Of a DNA stretch of 64,000 bases, positions 33,896 to 44,694 are shown piece by piece; within the stretch, counting starts at the first letter, position 1; each line of letters starts with the position of its first letter. The notes below the pieces were generated by a model. The model had not been told where the DNA came from and made no database searches. It saw only the letters and a program-made list of their open reading frames with translations. The stretch is from Albitalea sp966211955 (lineage in GTDB: Bacteria > Pseudomonadota > Gammaproteobacteria > Burkholderiales > Burkholderiaceae_C). The stretch lies in assembly GCA_966211955.1 (NCBI GenBank), contig CBIHOF010000018.1:1-64000 (forward strand). The letters run 5' to 3'. Both the position numbers and the translations under genes were made by a program.

Positions 33896-34485
33896 GCACA
33901 CCGACCAAATTGTCGCTTTGCGTGTATTGCGGGTCGCGTGACGGCAGCGAGCCGGCCTACGCAAATGCGGCTGCACAAGCGGGTGAGCTCATCGGCCGCT
34001 CCGGCTGGCAACTCGTTTACGGTGGCGGACGCGCCGGACTCATGGGCCGAGTGGCAGACGCCGCCATCGCTCACGGCGCACGAACCGTTGGCGTCATCCC
34101 ACAGTCGCTGATGCAGCGCGAGCTGGGCCACCAGGGCCTCGATGAACTGCACGTCGTCGAGACCATGCATGAACGCAAGCGATCGATGGCCGAGCGTGCC
34201 GACGCCTTCCTGGCCCTGCCCGGCGGTATTGGGACGTTCGAGGAGCTGTTCGAGGTGTGGACGTGGCGCCAGCTCGGCTACCACGACAAGCCGGTCGCCT
34301 TGCTCAACGTCGACGGCTACTACGACAAGCTGATCGAGTTCCTCGACCAGACCCAGCATCGCGGCTTTGTCTACGCCGCACAGCGCGAGCTGCTGCTGGT
34401 GGACAGCGATGCGCCGCGGCTTTTCGCGCGCATCGCCGAGGCGGCGAAGGCCGCCACCTCGCCCGACGACTATCGGCGGATCTGA
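33892..34485 (+). CDS. LOG family protein (TIGR00730, cytokinin-riboside phosphoribohydrolase type)
   Basis: A 197-residue Rossmann-fold protein of the LOG family. It contains YGGGRAGLMGRVADAA near 43-58 and the catalytic PGGIGTFEELFEVWTW near 112-127, with active-site Arg and Glu residues present. In bacteria these proteins hydrolyse nucleoside monophosphates to free base and ribose phosphate; some make cytokinins. The ATG overlaps the dgkA stop. Whether it is a physiological part of the sigma operon or simply downstream is unclear. Confidence 0.9.
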   Translation: MSTPTKLSLCVYCGSRDGSEPAYANAAAQAGELIGRSGWQLVYGGGRAGLMGRVADAAIAHGARTVGVIPQSLMQRELGHQGLDELHVVETMHERKRSMAERADAFLALPGGIGTFEELFEVWTWRQLGYHDKPVALLNVDGYYDKLIEFLDQTQHRGFVYAAQRELLLVDSDAPRLFARIAEAAKAATSPDDYRRI

Positions 34486-34506
34486 CGCCGCCTCACGGCA
34501 ACGCGG

Positions 34507-34845
34507 TCAGACCGCGTCTTCGTCCGTCTCGCCGGTGCGGATGCGCACCACCTGCTCGACGGCCGTCACGAAGATCTTGCCGTCGCCAATCTTGCCGGTT
34601 TTCGCGGCCTTGACGATGGCATCGACGCAGCGGTCGGTGTCGCCATCCTTCACGACGACTTCGACCTTCACCTTGGGCAGGAAGTCGACGACGTATTCGG
34701 CACCGCGGTACAGCTCGGTGTGGCCCTTCTGGCGGCCGAAACCCTTGACTTCAGTGACCGTGAGGCCGGTGACGCCGACTTCGGCGAGTGCTTCGCGGAC
34801 TTCCTCAAGCTTGAACGGCTTGACGATGGCGGTGATCTGTTTCAT
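34507..34845 (-). CDS. glnB: Nitrogen regulatory protein PII
   Basis: Trimeric PII signal protein that senses 2-oxoglutarate, ADP/ATP and glutamine state and controls NtrB and GlnE. The 112-residue product has the T-loop GRQKGHTELYRGAEYVVDF with uridylylated Tyr51, and the B and C loops (KTGKIGDGKIFV near 85). It is monocistronic and convergent with the LOG gene 21 bases away. No amtB is adjacent, so this is glnB rather than glnK, although neighbours alone do not prove it. Confidence 0.95.
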   Translation of the reverse strand: MKQITAIVKPFKLEEVREALAEVGVTGLTVTEVKGFGRQKGHTELYRGAEYVVDFLPKVKVEVVVKDGDTDRCVDAIVKAAKTGKIGDGKIFVTAVEQVVRIRTGETDEDAV

Positions 34846-34917
34846 TGAAGGCTCCTCAATCGGGTGAGTTTAAGCGCGGAAATCCAGGGACTTGTGTCGA
34901 GGACCTAACATCGCCTG

Positions 34918-36087
34918 ATGCGAGAGAAAACAGCCTCGAACGATTATGTCATTCGGGTGCTCGACCGCCCTTCGGCCATCGAAGCAGCGCGCTGGAACGG
35001 CTTGCTGCAGGCGCAGGCCGACGCAACGCCGTTCATGCGCCACGAGTACCTCGACGCGCTTCATGAGTCCGAGAGCGCTGTCGGCAGCACCGGCTGGCTG
35101 CCGCAATTCCTCGTTGTCGAACGCGGTGGCGAGCTGCTGGCCGCCTGCCCGCTCTACCTCAAGGACCATTCCTACGGCGAGTACGTCTTCGACTGGGCCT
35201 GGGCCGATGCCTACGAACGGCACGGCCTGCGCTACTACCCCAAGCTGCTGAGCGCCGTGCCTTTCACGCCAGTGCCGGGCGCCCGCCTGCTCGCACGCGA
35301 CGCCCATTCTCGCGAACTGATGCTCACCGCAATGTCGCAGATCGCTCGCGACGCGAAGCTCTCGTCGGCGCACGTGCTCTTCCTGAGCGATGAGGACCGG
35401 GCCGCTGCCATGAGTGCCGGCTGGATGATGCGCAGCACCGTGCAGTTCCACTGGACCAACCGCGAGCCCGCGCCCTATGCCGACTTCGCCGACTTCCTCG
35501 CCTCGATGCAGCGCGAGAAGCGCAAGAAGATCCAGCAGGAACGACGGCGCGTGCAGGACGCGGGCATCGCCTTCACCGTCCACGCCGGGGCCGAAATCAC
35601 CAGCGAGGAGTGGGATTTCTTCTACCGCTGCTACACCCTCACGTACCGCGCGCACCACTCCACGCCCTACCTCACGCGCGACTTCTTCCGCCGCATGGCC
35701 GCGACCATGGCCGACAACTGGGTGATGTTCATCGCGTGGCAGGACGACCGCCGCGTCGGCTCATCGCTGATCGCCGTGGACATGCCGAGCGGCGTTGCCT
35801 TCGGCCGCTACTGGGGTGCGACGGAGCACATCCCCTTCCTGCACTTCGAGGCCTGCTACTACCAGCCGTTGCAGTGGTGCATCGAGCACGGCATGCGCCG
35901 CTTCGAGGGCGGCGCGCAAGGCGAGCACAAGATGGCACGCGGATTGTTGCCGGTGCAGACCTGGTCCGCCCACTGGCTCGCGCATCCGCAGTTCGCGCGC
36001 GCCGTGGCGGACTTTCTCGAGCGCGAAGGCGCCGGCGTCGAGAGCTACCTCGACGAGCTCAACGAGCGCCGGCCGTTCAAGGCTTGA
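34918..36087 (+). CDS. COG3146 family protein with FemAB/GNAT-like fold
   Basis: A 389-residue protein of the COG3146 (DUF482) family, related to GNAT acyltransferases and FemAB peptidyltransferases. Conserved blocks are PFMRHEYLDALHES near 39, MQREKRKKIQQERRRV near 198, FYRCYTLTYRAHHSTPYL near 230 and EGGAQGEHKMARGLLPV near 335. It is cytosolic, with no signal or span. The reaction is unknown; a transfer of an acyl or aminoacyl group is likely. It is divergent from glnB and overlaps the convergent M16 peptidase gene by 11 bases. Confidence 0.88.
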   Translation: MREKTASNDYVIRVLDRPSAIEAARWNGLLQAQADATPFMRHEYLDALHESESAVGSTGWLPQFLVVERGGELLAACPLYLKDHSYGEYVFDWAWADAYERHGLRYYPKLLSAVPFTPVPGARLLARDAHSRELMLTAMSQIARDAKLSSAHVLFLSDEDRAAAMSAGWMMRSTVQFHWTNREPAPYADFADFLASMQREKRKKIQQERRRVQDAGIAFTVHAGAEITSEEWDFFYRCYTLTYRAHHSTPYLTRDFFRRMAATMADNWVMFIAWQDDRRVGSSLIAVDMPSGVAFGRYWGATEHIPFLHFEACYYQPLQWCIEHGMRRFEGGAQGEHKMARGLLPVQTWSAHWLAHPQFARAVADFLEREGAGVESYLDELNERRPFKA

Positions 36088-38794
36088 AGTCGCCCGCGAA
36101 CGCGGCGACGTAGGCATCGGGCTTCACGTACTTGCGAAGCGCGGCGTTCACCTGGTCGAGCGTGAGGCTACCAAGCTTGGCATCGACCTCGGCGCTGCGC
36201 TTGAAGGTCTGGCCGATGTAGAGGTTGCGCACCCAGCCGCCGACGATGCTTGCGTCCTGCGCGCGGCCGAGGCGCCGGTAATTCAAGAGGCCACGCTGCC
36301 CTTCGGCGAGCTCCTGCGCCGTGAAGCCGTCTTTTAGCGCGCGGGCCAGTTCTTCCTTGAACGCCTTCTCGACCTTGGCCTGGTTCTGCGGCGCAAAGAT
36401 GGCCGACGCGTTCCATTCGGAGTGCACGTCGATCGTGCCCCAGTCCATCTGCGTGCGCACGTCGTACGACAGGCCCTCGCCTTCGCGGATGCGCTTCCAC
36501 ATCCGCGAGTTGCCGCCGCTGCCGAGCAGGTAGTTGGCCATCATCAGTGCGGGGTAGTCCTCGCTCTGGTCGTTGAGCGCGACGTCCTGTCGCAGCACCA
36601 TCGTCGCGTTCTGGTTGTCCGGCACGCTCAGCATGAAGCGCTCAGGCTTGACCGGCACGATGGGTTGAGGAATCCGTGTGAAGGGCATGCCAGAGCTCCA
36701 ATCGCCGAGGGCCGCCTGCAGCGCCTTCTTCACCGCTTCCGCATCGAAATCGCCGACGGCGGCGAACTCGCCCTTGCTTGCGCCGTAGAAGCGCGAATGG
36801 AAGTCCTTGATCTGATCCAGCGTCACCGCGTTCGTGTCCGCCACCATCTCGTCGAAGGTGCGGGCATAGCGCACGTCTCCGCGCGGGTACGGGTTGCCGG
36901 CGCGGGCCACCGCCACCTCTGCCACCGCCTCGGGCTGCTTGCGTTGCTGCTCGATGCCGGCGAGCGCGCCGCGGCGCGTCTCTTCCAGTGCATCGGCCGG
37001 GAAGCTGGGCGCGCGCAGCATCTCGCCGACCAGCGCGATCGCCTGCGGTAGCGTGTCGCGGCGCGACAGCAGGCCGATGCTCACCTGCCCCGGGCCGGAG
37101 TTGACGGACATCTCCGTCTTGAGCTGGTCGAGCTTGTCCTGCAGTTGCTCGCGCGTCATGCTGCGAGTGCCCTTGTTGAGCATCGCCGCCACGAAGTCGG
37201 GCAGTTCGTTCGTGCCGAAGAGGCTCTTCTCGTCGCCGAAGCGCAGCACGAGCTGGGTGTACACCGCATTGCCGCGCGTGCCCTTGGGCAGGAGCGCTGC
37301 CTTGATGCCACCGATCTGCACGATCTGCGTGCGCTTGTCGATGTTCTCGGGCGTGGCCTCGAAGGCCTCGGCAGTCTTGGCCGCGTCTTGCGGCTTGAAG
37401 TCCTTCATCTGCCGGGCCAGGTCGACCGCGCGCGGCTCGGGTGCGCGCAGTGGCTTCTCGGACGGCAGGTAGGTGCCCACGGTGCGGTTGGAGCCGACGA
37501 TGTACTGCGTGGCCACGCGCTGCACGTCGGCCGTCTTCACGTCCCGCACGCGGTCGCGCAGCAGGAAGAAGAGACGCCAGTCGCCTTGCGAGACGTAGTC
37601 GCTGAGCGCGAGGCCGATGGCTTCAGGGTTGGTGAAGGACTGCTCCCAGTTCTTCAGCCACTTGGACTTCGCCCGCTCGACCTCGGCATCGGTCACCGGC
37701 TCCGCGGCCACGGTCTCGACAGTCGCGATCAGCTCGTTGCGAGCCTTGTCCACATCCTGGCCCGGCGCGAACTCCGCGCCGAACACGGCGAAGCCCGGGT
37801 CATGCAGGGCTTGCGCGAAGGAAAAGGTGCCGGCGGCCAGCTGCTTCTCGGTCAGGCGCTTGTGCAGGCGGCCCGAGGGCGTGTCGCCCATGACGATGGT
37901 CAGAACCTCCATCGGCGCGAAGTCCGGGTCGGCGCCCGCGCTCACGTGGTACGCCGAGAACATCAGCGCCGAGCCGCCTACTCGCCGCAAGGTCACGCTG
38001 CGCTCACCGTCCTGCGACGGGTCGAGCGTATACAGCGTGGGCAGCTTGCGCGTCGGCTTCTTCAGCTTGCCGAAGGTCTGCGACACCGTGGCCAGCACCT
38101 TGGCCGGCGCGAAGCGGCCCGACACGATGAGCGCCGCGTTGTCCGGCTGGTAGTAGAGGTGATAGAAGTTTTGCAGGCGCGGGATGTCGACGTTCTCCAC
38201 GTCCGCCCGCGCGCCGATGGTGTCGTGCGCGTAGTTGTGCCAGTCGAACATCACGCCCAGCGTCTTCTTGAACAGCGTGCGGCCGGGGTTGTTCTCGCCC
38301 ATCTCCATCTCGTTGCGCACCACCGTCATCTCGGTGTCCAGGTCCTTGCGCGCAACGTAGCTGTTGACGAGCGCGTCGGACAGCCAGCCGATGTACCAGT
38401 TGAGGTTGTCCTCGTTGGTCGAGAAGCTCGCGGTGTAGTTGGTGCGGTCGAAGGCGGTGGTGCCGTTGGCGCGAAAGCCGCGCTTCTCGAACTCGGCCCA
38501 CACCTTGGGATGCTTGGGCGTGCCCTTGAACATCATGTGCTCGAGCAGGTGGGCCATGCCCGTCTCGCCGTAGTTCTCCATGCGCGAGCCGACACGCACC
38601 GTGAGGTTCACTGTCGTCGTGGGCTTGGATTCATCGGGCACGAGCAGCACCTGCAGGCCGTTGGGCAGGCGGTATTCGTCAATGCCTTCCACCGACATCA
38701 CCTTCGTCACGCCCGCCGGCAGCGGCTGCGCCAACACGGGCACGGAGGTGGACACGATGGCGACGAACAACGCGCAGGCAAGGCGATGGTGCAT
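36077..38794 (-). CDS. Large periplasmic M16 zinc metallopeptidase
   Basis: A 905-residue pitrilysin-family (M16) protease with signal peptide (about 1-22, ending PVLAQ). The N-terminal domain has the inverted zinc motif HLLEH near residue 83, with the downstream glutamate in VVRNEMEMG near 160, so the first half is catalytically competent. The second half (from about 480) is the usual inactive M16 C domain with NLYIGQTF-like sequence. It probably degrades small peptides in the periplasm. It stands alone on this strand upstream of a convergent gene. Confidence 0.92.
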   Translation of the reverse strand: MHHRLACALFVAIVSTSVPVLAQPLPAGVTKVMSVEGIDEYRLPNGLQVLLVPDESKPTTTVNLTVRVGSRMENYGETGMAHLLEHMMFKGTPKHPKVWAEFEKRGFRANGTTAFDRTNYTASFSTNEDNLNWYIGWLSDALVNSYVARKDLDTEMTVVRNEMEMGENNPGRTLFKKTLGVMFDWHNYAHDTIGARADVENVDIPRLQNFYHLYYQPDNAALIVSGRFAPAKVLATVSQTFGKLKKPTRKLPTLYTLDPSQDGERSVTLRRVGGSALMFSAYHVSAGADPDFAPMEVLTIVMGDTPSGRLHKRLTEKQLAAGTFSFAQALHDPGFAVFGAEFAPGQDVDKARNELIATVETVAAEPVTDAEVERAKSKWLKNWEQSFTNPEAIGLALSDYVSQGDWRLFFLLRDRVRDVKTADVQRVATQYIVGSNRTVGTYLPSEKPLRAPEPRAVDLARQMKDFKPQDAAKTAEAFEATPENIDKRTQIVQIGGIKAALLPKGTRGNAVYTQLVLRFGDEKSLFGTNELPDFVAAMLNKGTRSMTREQLQDKLDQLKTEMSVNSGPGQVSIGLLSRRDTLPQAIALVGEMLRAPSFPADALEETRRGALAGIEQQRKQPEAVAEVAVARAGNPYPRGDVRYARTFDEMVADTNAVTLDQIKDFHSRFYGASKGEFAAVGDFDAEAVKKALQAALGDWSSGMPFTRIPQPIVPVKPERFMLSVPDNQNATMVLRQDVALNDQSEDYPALMMANYLLGSGGNSRMWKRIREGEGLSYDVRTQMDWGTIDVHSEWNASAIFAPQNQAKVEKAFKEELARALKDGFTAQELAEGQRGLLNYRRLGRAQDASIVGGWVRNLYIGQTFKRSAEVDAKLGSLTLDQVNAALRKYVKPDAYVAAFAGDFKP

Positions 38795-38898
38795 GGTGGG
38801 ATTCGGTCAACAGATGAGCGGGCGAGTTTAGAGCGCACCAATCCGAATTTCGTTCAACACCTTGATACCCGACCGGACGCACAGACAGCGCGTACCCA

Positions 38899-38923
38899 CG
38901 AAAAAGGGAGCCGAAGCTCCCTT
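38899..38923 (-). terminator. ppa intrinsic terminator
   Basis: Stem AAGGGAGC / GCTCCCTT with a CGAA (minus-strand TTCG) tetraloop, followed on the minus strand by a five-T run. It lies 38 bases after the ppa stop. Confidence 0.9.
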
Positions 38924-38961
38924 GCATTGTTCAGGCCCATGTTCAGGCCCTGACCAGCGCC

Positions 38962-39498
38962 TTACTTCTTGTTCTTCGCATAGGCCGCGATGCCGGCAGT
39001 GATCTCCGCCTTCGCCGCCTCCGGGCCTTCCCAGCCCTTGACCTTCACCCACTTGCCGGCTTCCAGGTCCTTGTAGTGCTCGAAGAAATGCTGGATGGCC
39101 TTCAGGCGCATCTGGTTGATGTCCTCGGGCTTTTGCCAGTGCGTGTAGATGGGCAGCACCTTGTCGATGGGCACGGCGAGCAGCTTGGCGTCGCCGCCGG
39201 CCTCGTCTTCCATCTGCAGCACGCCGATGGGGCGGCAGGTCACGACCACGCCCGGCGAGAGCGGGAACGGCGTGATCACGAGCACGTCGACCGGGTCGCC
39301 GTCATCGGACAGCGTCTGTGGCACGTAGCCGTAGTTGCAGGGGTAATGCATCGCCGTCGTCATGAAGCGGTCGACGAACATCGCGCCGGACTCCTTGTCG
39401 ACCTCGTACTTGATCGGGTCGGCGTTCATCGGGATCTCGATGATCACGTTGAACTGTTCGGGCGCCTTGGCGCCGGGGGTGACGTTGTGCAGGCTCAT
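38962..39498 (-). CDS. ppa: Inorganic pyrophosphatase (soluble)
   Basis: Cytosolic family I pyrophosphatase that hydrolyses PPi from biosynthesis. The 178-residue product contains the signature DDGDPVDVLVITPFPLSPG near 64-82 with the metal-binding aspartates and VDKESGAMFVDRF near 32. Length is normal. It is divergent from the membrane pyrophosphatase hppA, with 242 bases between starts. A GGTTTTC / GAAAACC inverted repeat lies 20 bases upstream of the start. Confidence 0.97.
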   Translation of the reverse strand: MSLHNVTPGAKAPEQFNVIIEIPMNADPIKYEVDKESGAMFVDRFMTTAMHYPCNYGYVPQTLSDDGDPVDVLVITPFPLSPGVVVTCRPIGVLQMEDEAGGDAKLLAVPIDKVLPIYTHWQKPEDINQMRLKAIQHFFEHYKDLEAGKWVKVKGWEGPEAAKAEITAGIAAYAKNKK

Positions 39499-39517
39499 GG
39501 TGTTCTCGCGAAAGGCA

Positions 39518-39534
39518 GGTTTTCGGGGAAAACC
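39518..39534. promoter_or_regulatory. Inverted repeat upstream of ppa
   Basis: GGTTTTC GGG GAAAACC, a 7-bp dyad with a 3-base centre, 20 bases upstream of the ppa ATG. It could be a leader hairpin or operator. Nothing else supports either role. Confidence 0.35.
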
Positions 39535-39740
39535 CGAATTTTAAGCGCCCGACTTGCAAAGCCCTGACTGTGCGATCCATGCGACGCGCCACGATGGGCC
39601 CACTGGAAAACCACCATGCCTGCGTCGTTGCCATGTCATGGGGCTTCCCTTAGAGTCCACCGGGCTGATCCGAGCGCCCTGCTTCGCTCCATCGGGGGCG
39701 CGTTCCTCCAATCATCCCCGGACAGAAGAAGGAGATTCCG

Positions 39741-41963
<2,223 letters not shown>

Positions 41964-41980
41964 TCCGTCAATGCTTCGCG

Positions 41981-42009
41981 AAAGAGCCCGCTTCGGCGGG
42001 CTCTTTCCT
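41981..42009 (+). terminator. hppA intrinsic terminator
   Basis: Perfect 11-bp stem AAAGAGCCCGC / GCGGGCTCTTT with a TTCG tetraloop, followed by CCTT. It lies 17 bases after the hppA stop and may also serve the convergent DUF445 gene. Confidence 0.9.
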
Positions 42010-42118
42010 TGCTGCGTGAGCCTGCACTCGTCGGCGCCCTCTTCGCTCGATGGACGATCGCGAGGCCGTTGACGCCGCCTGGATCGCCGATCTGAAGAAG
42101 GAAGGCCGCGTCTTCTAG

Positions 42119-43339
42119 CTAGGACAACACCTGCGTCACCGTGTGGATGAGCAGGCCCACCAAGCCGCCCACCAGCGTGCCGTTGATGCGGATGAACTGC
42201 AGGTCGCGGCCGATGTTGCGCTCGAGCTCGTCGGTCATCTCCTGCGCGTTCCACTGCGCCACGCGCGCGATGATGTATTGGCGGATGTCCTCGCGGTATC
42301 GGTCGATGAGCCGCGGGGACTGCAGCATCAGCTGCTCGTTGATCCACGTCTGCATCGCCGTGTCCGACTGCAGGCGTTCACCGAACATGCGCACCGCCAT
42401 CGTGGCACGAGCGCGCAGGCTGGAGTCCTCGCGAGTGAGGTCATCGCGCACCCACTCGATCACCTCGCTCCACACGCCCTGCAGGTAGGTGGCGAGCGCG
42501 GGGCTCGCCAGTAGCTCGCGCTTGATGCCTTCCACGCGCTCGCGCAAGTCCCCGTCGTGCTTCAAGCGTGCGGCGAAGTCCACGACGAATTCATCGAACT
42601 GCAATCGCAGCGGATGACCCGGTTCGTCGGCCATCTCGGCAACCAGTCGGATGAGTCCTGCAATCAGCTTGGTCGTCGCGTAGCGGCCGGCGACGTTGTC
42701 CAGTCCCACGAAGCGCAGGTACTTCACCTCGCTCGCGATCACCTCGGCCACGCGTGTCTTCAGCTCGTCGTTGTCCAGCACGTTCGCCAGGCGACGCAGC
42801 AGCGCATCGAACACCGCCTGGTGTCGCCCGTCGGTGGTCAGCACCTCGATGACCTGGCCCGACAAGGTGGCCGCATCCAGCCGGTCGACCTGCTCCAGCA
42901 CCGTCGTCTTGAAAAACTCCCGCACGCGGGCGTCGTCCAGCGCCGACACCGCGTAGCGAATGAGCGCGCTTAGGTGCAGCGTGAGCTGCTGCGCATGGCG
43001 CTCATCCGCGAGCCATCGGGCGAGCTTGCCCGCGGCATCGAAACTCTTGAGCTTCTCCAGCACCTGCTCGGTGCTCAGGAAGTTGTTGCAGATGAAGGTC
43101 GCGAGGTTCTCGCCGATGCGGTCCTTGTTGCTCGGGATGATGGCCGTGTGCGGAATCGGCAGCCCGAGCGGATGCCGGAACAGCGCCACCACTGCGAACC
43201 AGTCGGCGATCGCGCCGACCATCGCCGCTTCACTGAACGCAGCCAGGTAGCCCCAGGCCGGGTGCCGTGCACGCAGCGCCGACGCCACGGCATACGCCAC
43301 CGCCGCCGCGCACAGCAGCGCGAGGGCGATGAGTTTCAT
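42119..43339 (-). CDS. DUF445 family membrane protein
   Basis: A 406-residue inner membrane protein of the DUF445 family. N-terminal spans lie near residues 1-20 and 30-50 (YLAAFSEAAMVGAIADWFAVVALF), and a C-terminal hydrophobic hairpin is near 390 (NGTLVGGLVGLLIHTVTQ), with a long helical, probably cytoplasmic or periplasmic middle containing FICNNFLS. The start at 43339 (MKLIALALL) is chosen; an in-frame TTG at 43444 would add 35 atypical residues. Function of DUF445 is unknown. It lies 88 bases downstream of the anchored protein gene on the same strand. Confidence 0.85.
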   Translation of the reverse strand: MKLIALALLCAAAVAYAVASALRARHPAWGYLAAFSEAAMVGAIADWFAVVALFRHPLGLPIPHTAIIPSNKDRIGENLATFICNNFLSTEQVLEKLKSFDAAGKLARWLADERHAQQLTLHLSALIRYAVSALDDARVREFFKTTVLEQVDRLDAATLSGQVIEVLTTDGRHQAVFDALLRRLANVLDNDELKTRVAEVIASEVKYLRFVGLDNVAGRYATTKLIAGLIRLVAEMADEPGHPLRLQFDEFVVDFAARLKHDGDLRERVEGIKRELLASPALATYLQGVWSEVIEWVRDDLTREDSSLRARATMAVRMFGERLQSDTAMQTWINEQLMLQSPRLIDRYREDIRQYIIARVAQWNAQEMTDELERNIGRDLQFIRINGTLVGGLVGLLIHTVTQVLS

Positions 43340-43427
43340 GCGAGCAAGGCGCGGATTGTTCAAGCCAGGTTCGGTTGCGTAGCCGGAGACGCCAGTATCC
43401 GGCAAGCATCGCGCCCGGCGTGCGAGT

Positions 43428-44669
43428 TCAGGGGCCTTTGGCAAGCTGATCGACGTGGGCCTGCGCGTCGGTCAGGTCCTTCGTGAGCTCGGTGAGATAG
43501 CGCGAGCGTTCCTCGCTGGTCCACGGCGCATCGGCAAAGCTCGTCAGCGCATACGATTTGCTCGCATGCACGCTGCCTGCGAGCCGCGGCATGAGTCGCC
43601 GGTCGGGAAAGGCATCGGGCCGCAGCAGGAAGGCCTCCACATCACGCAGCGTGAGCGGAAACGCCGGCTTCGCGTCGCGCACCAGCTTGCCGAAGACGGT
43701 GAGCTTGATCTCCTGCGTGCCCGCGGTCAGTTCCTCATTGAAGGTGAGCAAGGCGAAGGGCTTGCCGTTCGCATCGTCCACGCGGCCCGTCACCACGTAG
43801 CGGCCGACATCGCGCACATTGGCCTTGAGGTAGAAGTTCAGCGAACCCTCTTCCAATGCCTCGCGCACGCCGCCCACCCAGGTGGCCGGCGGCTCGGACG
43901 TGACCATCACGTCGAAGTAGGTGAAGCCCTGCTGACCGCTGTACTGCAGCATCAGCTCTACACGAATCTGACCGAAGAGGCCGGCGAAGCCCTGCGTCGC
44001 GGGTTGCAGCTGTGCGCTGTAGATCTTGTCGCCGGGCGTCGTGTCATCTGCCGCGCCTTCGTCGTTGAAATTCATCGGCACATCCGGGTACAGCGACGCG
44101 GTATTCGGCGCGGGCACCTCATGCGCCGAGGCGCGCACGACGCGAAGCGGCTGCGCGACGCCGTCCTTGTCCACCACCGACACCGTGAACTTCACCGACT
44201 CGTTGCCCTGCAAGAAGATGCGCTCTTGCGAGGTGCGCAGCCGCACGCCTTCGCTCGCGCGACCGTCGGGCATGCGCAAGGCATGGTCCTCAGTGACCGG
44301 ATCGTTGGGCCGCAGCTGGTCCGCGTGCTCGGCCGCGGGTTGCGATTCGACGGGGTAGCGCGTCGAGCGGTTGAAGGCATCGAGCGTGTTCTTCGCGCGC
44401 TCGAGACGCTGTTGCCACAAGGCGCGCTGTGCCTGCCGCGCCTGCACGCCGCTCGCGCTGAAGGGCGCCGCGACGGCCATCGCAGCCGAGGCACGAGGTG
44501 GCGCCGCCGCAGGCGCGGGAAGCGCTTGTGGCGCCACCGCCGCCTGCGGCGAGTCCATCGATGCCCAGAGAATCCACGCCGCGATCAGCACGGTCGGTGC
44601 GAGCCACCACAGCCAGTGCCCGCGGCATCGCATGCCGCGAGGCTGCCTGCGCATGACATCGCGCCGCAT
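43428..44669 (-). CDS. Membrane-anchored protein with choice-of-anchor-X-like region
   Basis: A 413-residue protein with an N-terminal membrane anchor (about 19-37, WLWWLAPTVLIAAWILWAS) and an Ala/Pro-rich linker to residue 75. The rest is predicted periplasmic and beta-rich, with RYPVESQPAAEHADQLRPND near 105 and a Ca-binding-like DEGAADDTTPGDKIYSA near 203, which resembles choice-of-anchor-X proteins. The assignment is by resemblance only. It lies 25 bases downstream of the secreted hydrolase-like gene, probably in one operon. Function unknown. Confidence 0.72.
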   Translation of the reverse strand: MRRDVMRRQPRGMRCRGHWLWWLAPTVLIAAWILWASMDSPQAAVAPQALPAPAAAPPRASAAMAVAAPFSASGVQARQAQRALWQQRLERAKNTLDAFNRSTRYPVESQPAAEHADQLRPNDPVTEDHALRMPDGRASEGVRLRTSQERIFLQGNESVKFTVSVVDKDGVAQPLRVVRASAHEVPAPNTASLYPDVPMNFNDEGAADDTTPGDKIYSAQLQPATQGFAGLFGQIRVELMLQYSGQQGFTYFDVMVTSEPPATWVGGVREALEEGSLNFYLKANVRDVGRYVVTGRVDDANGKPFALLTFNEELTAGTQEIKLTVFGKLVRDAKPAFPLTLRDVEAFLLRPDAFPDRRLMPRLAGSVHASKSYALTSFADAPWTSEERSRYLTELTKDLTDAQAHVDQLAKGP

Positions 44670-44694
44670 GGCGTGGAGTTCGCGAAGAGCCTGG

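Noticed and set aside
34501..34517. ACGCGGT / ACCGCGT hairpin at the glnB-LOG convergent junction as a terminator
   Set aside because: It overlaps the glnB stop codon and has no T tract on either side, so terminator function is not supported.
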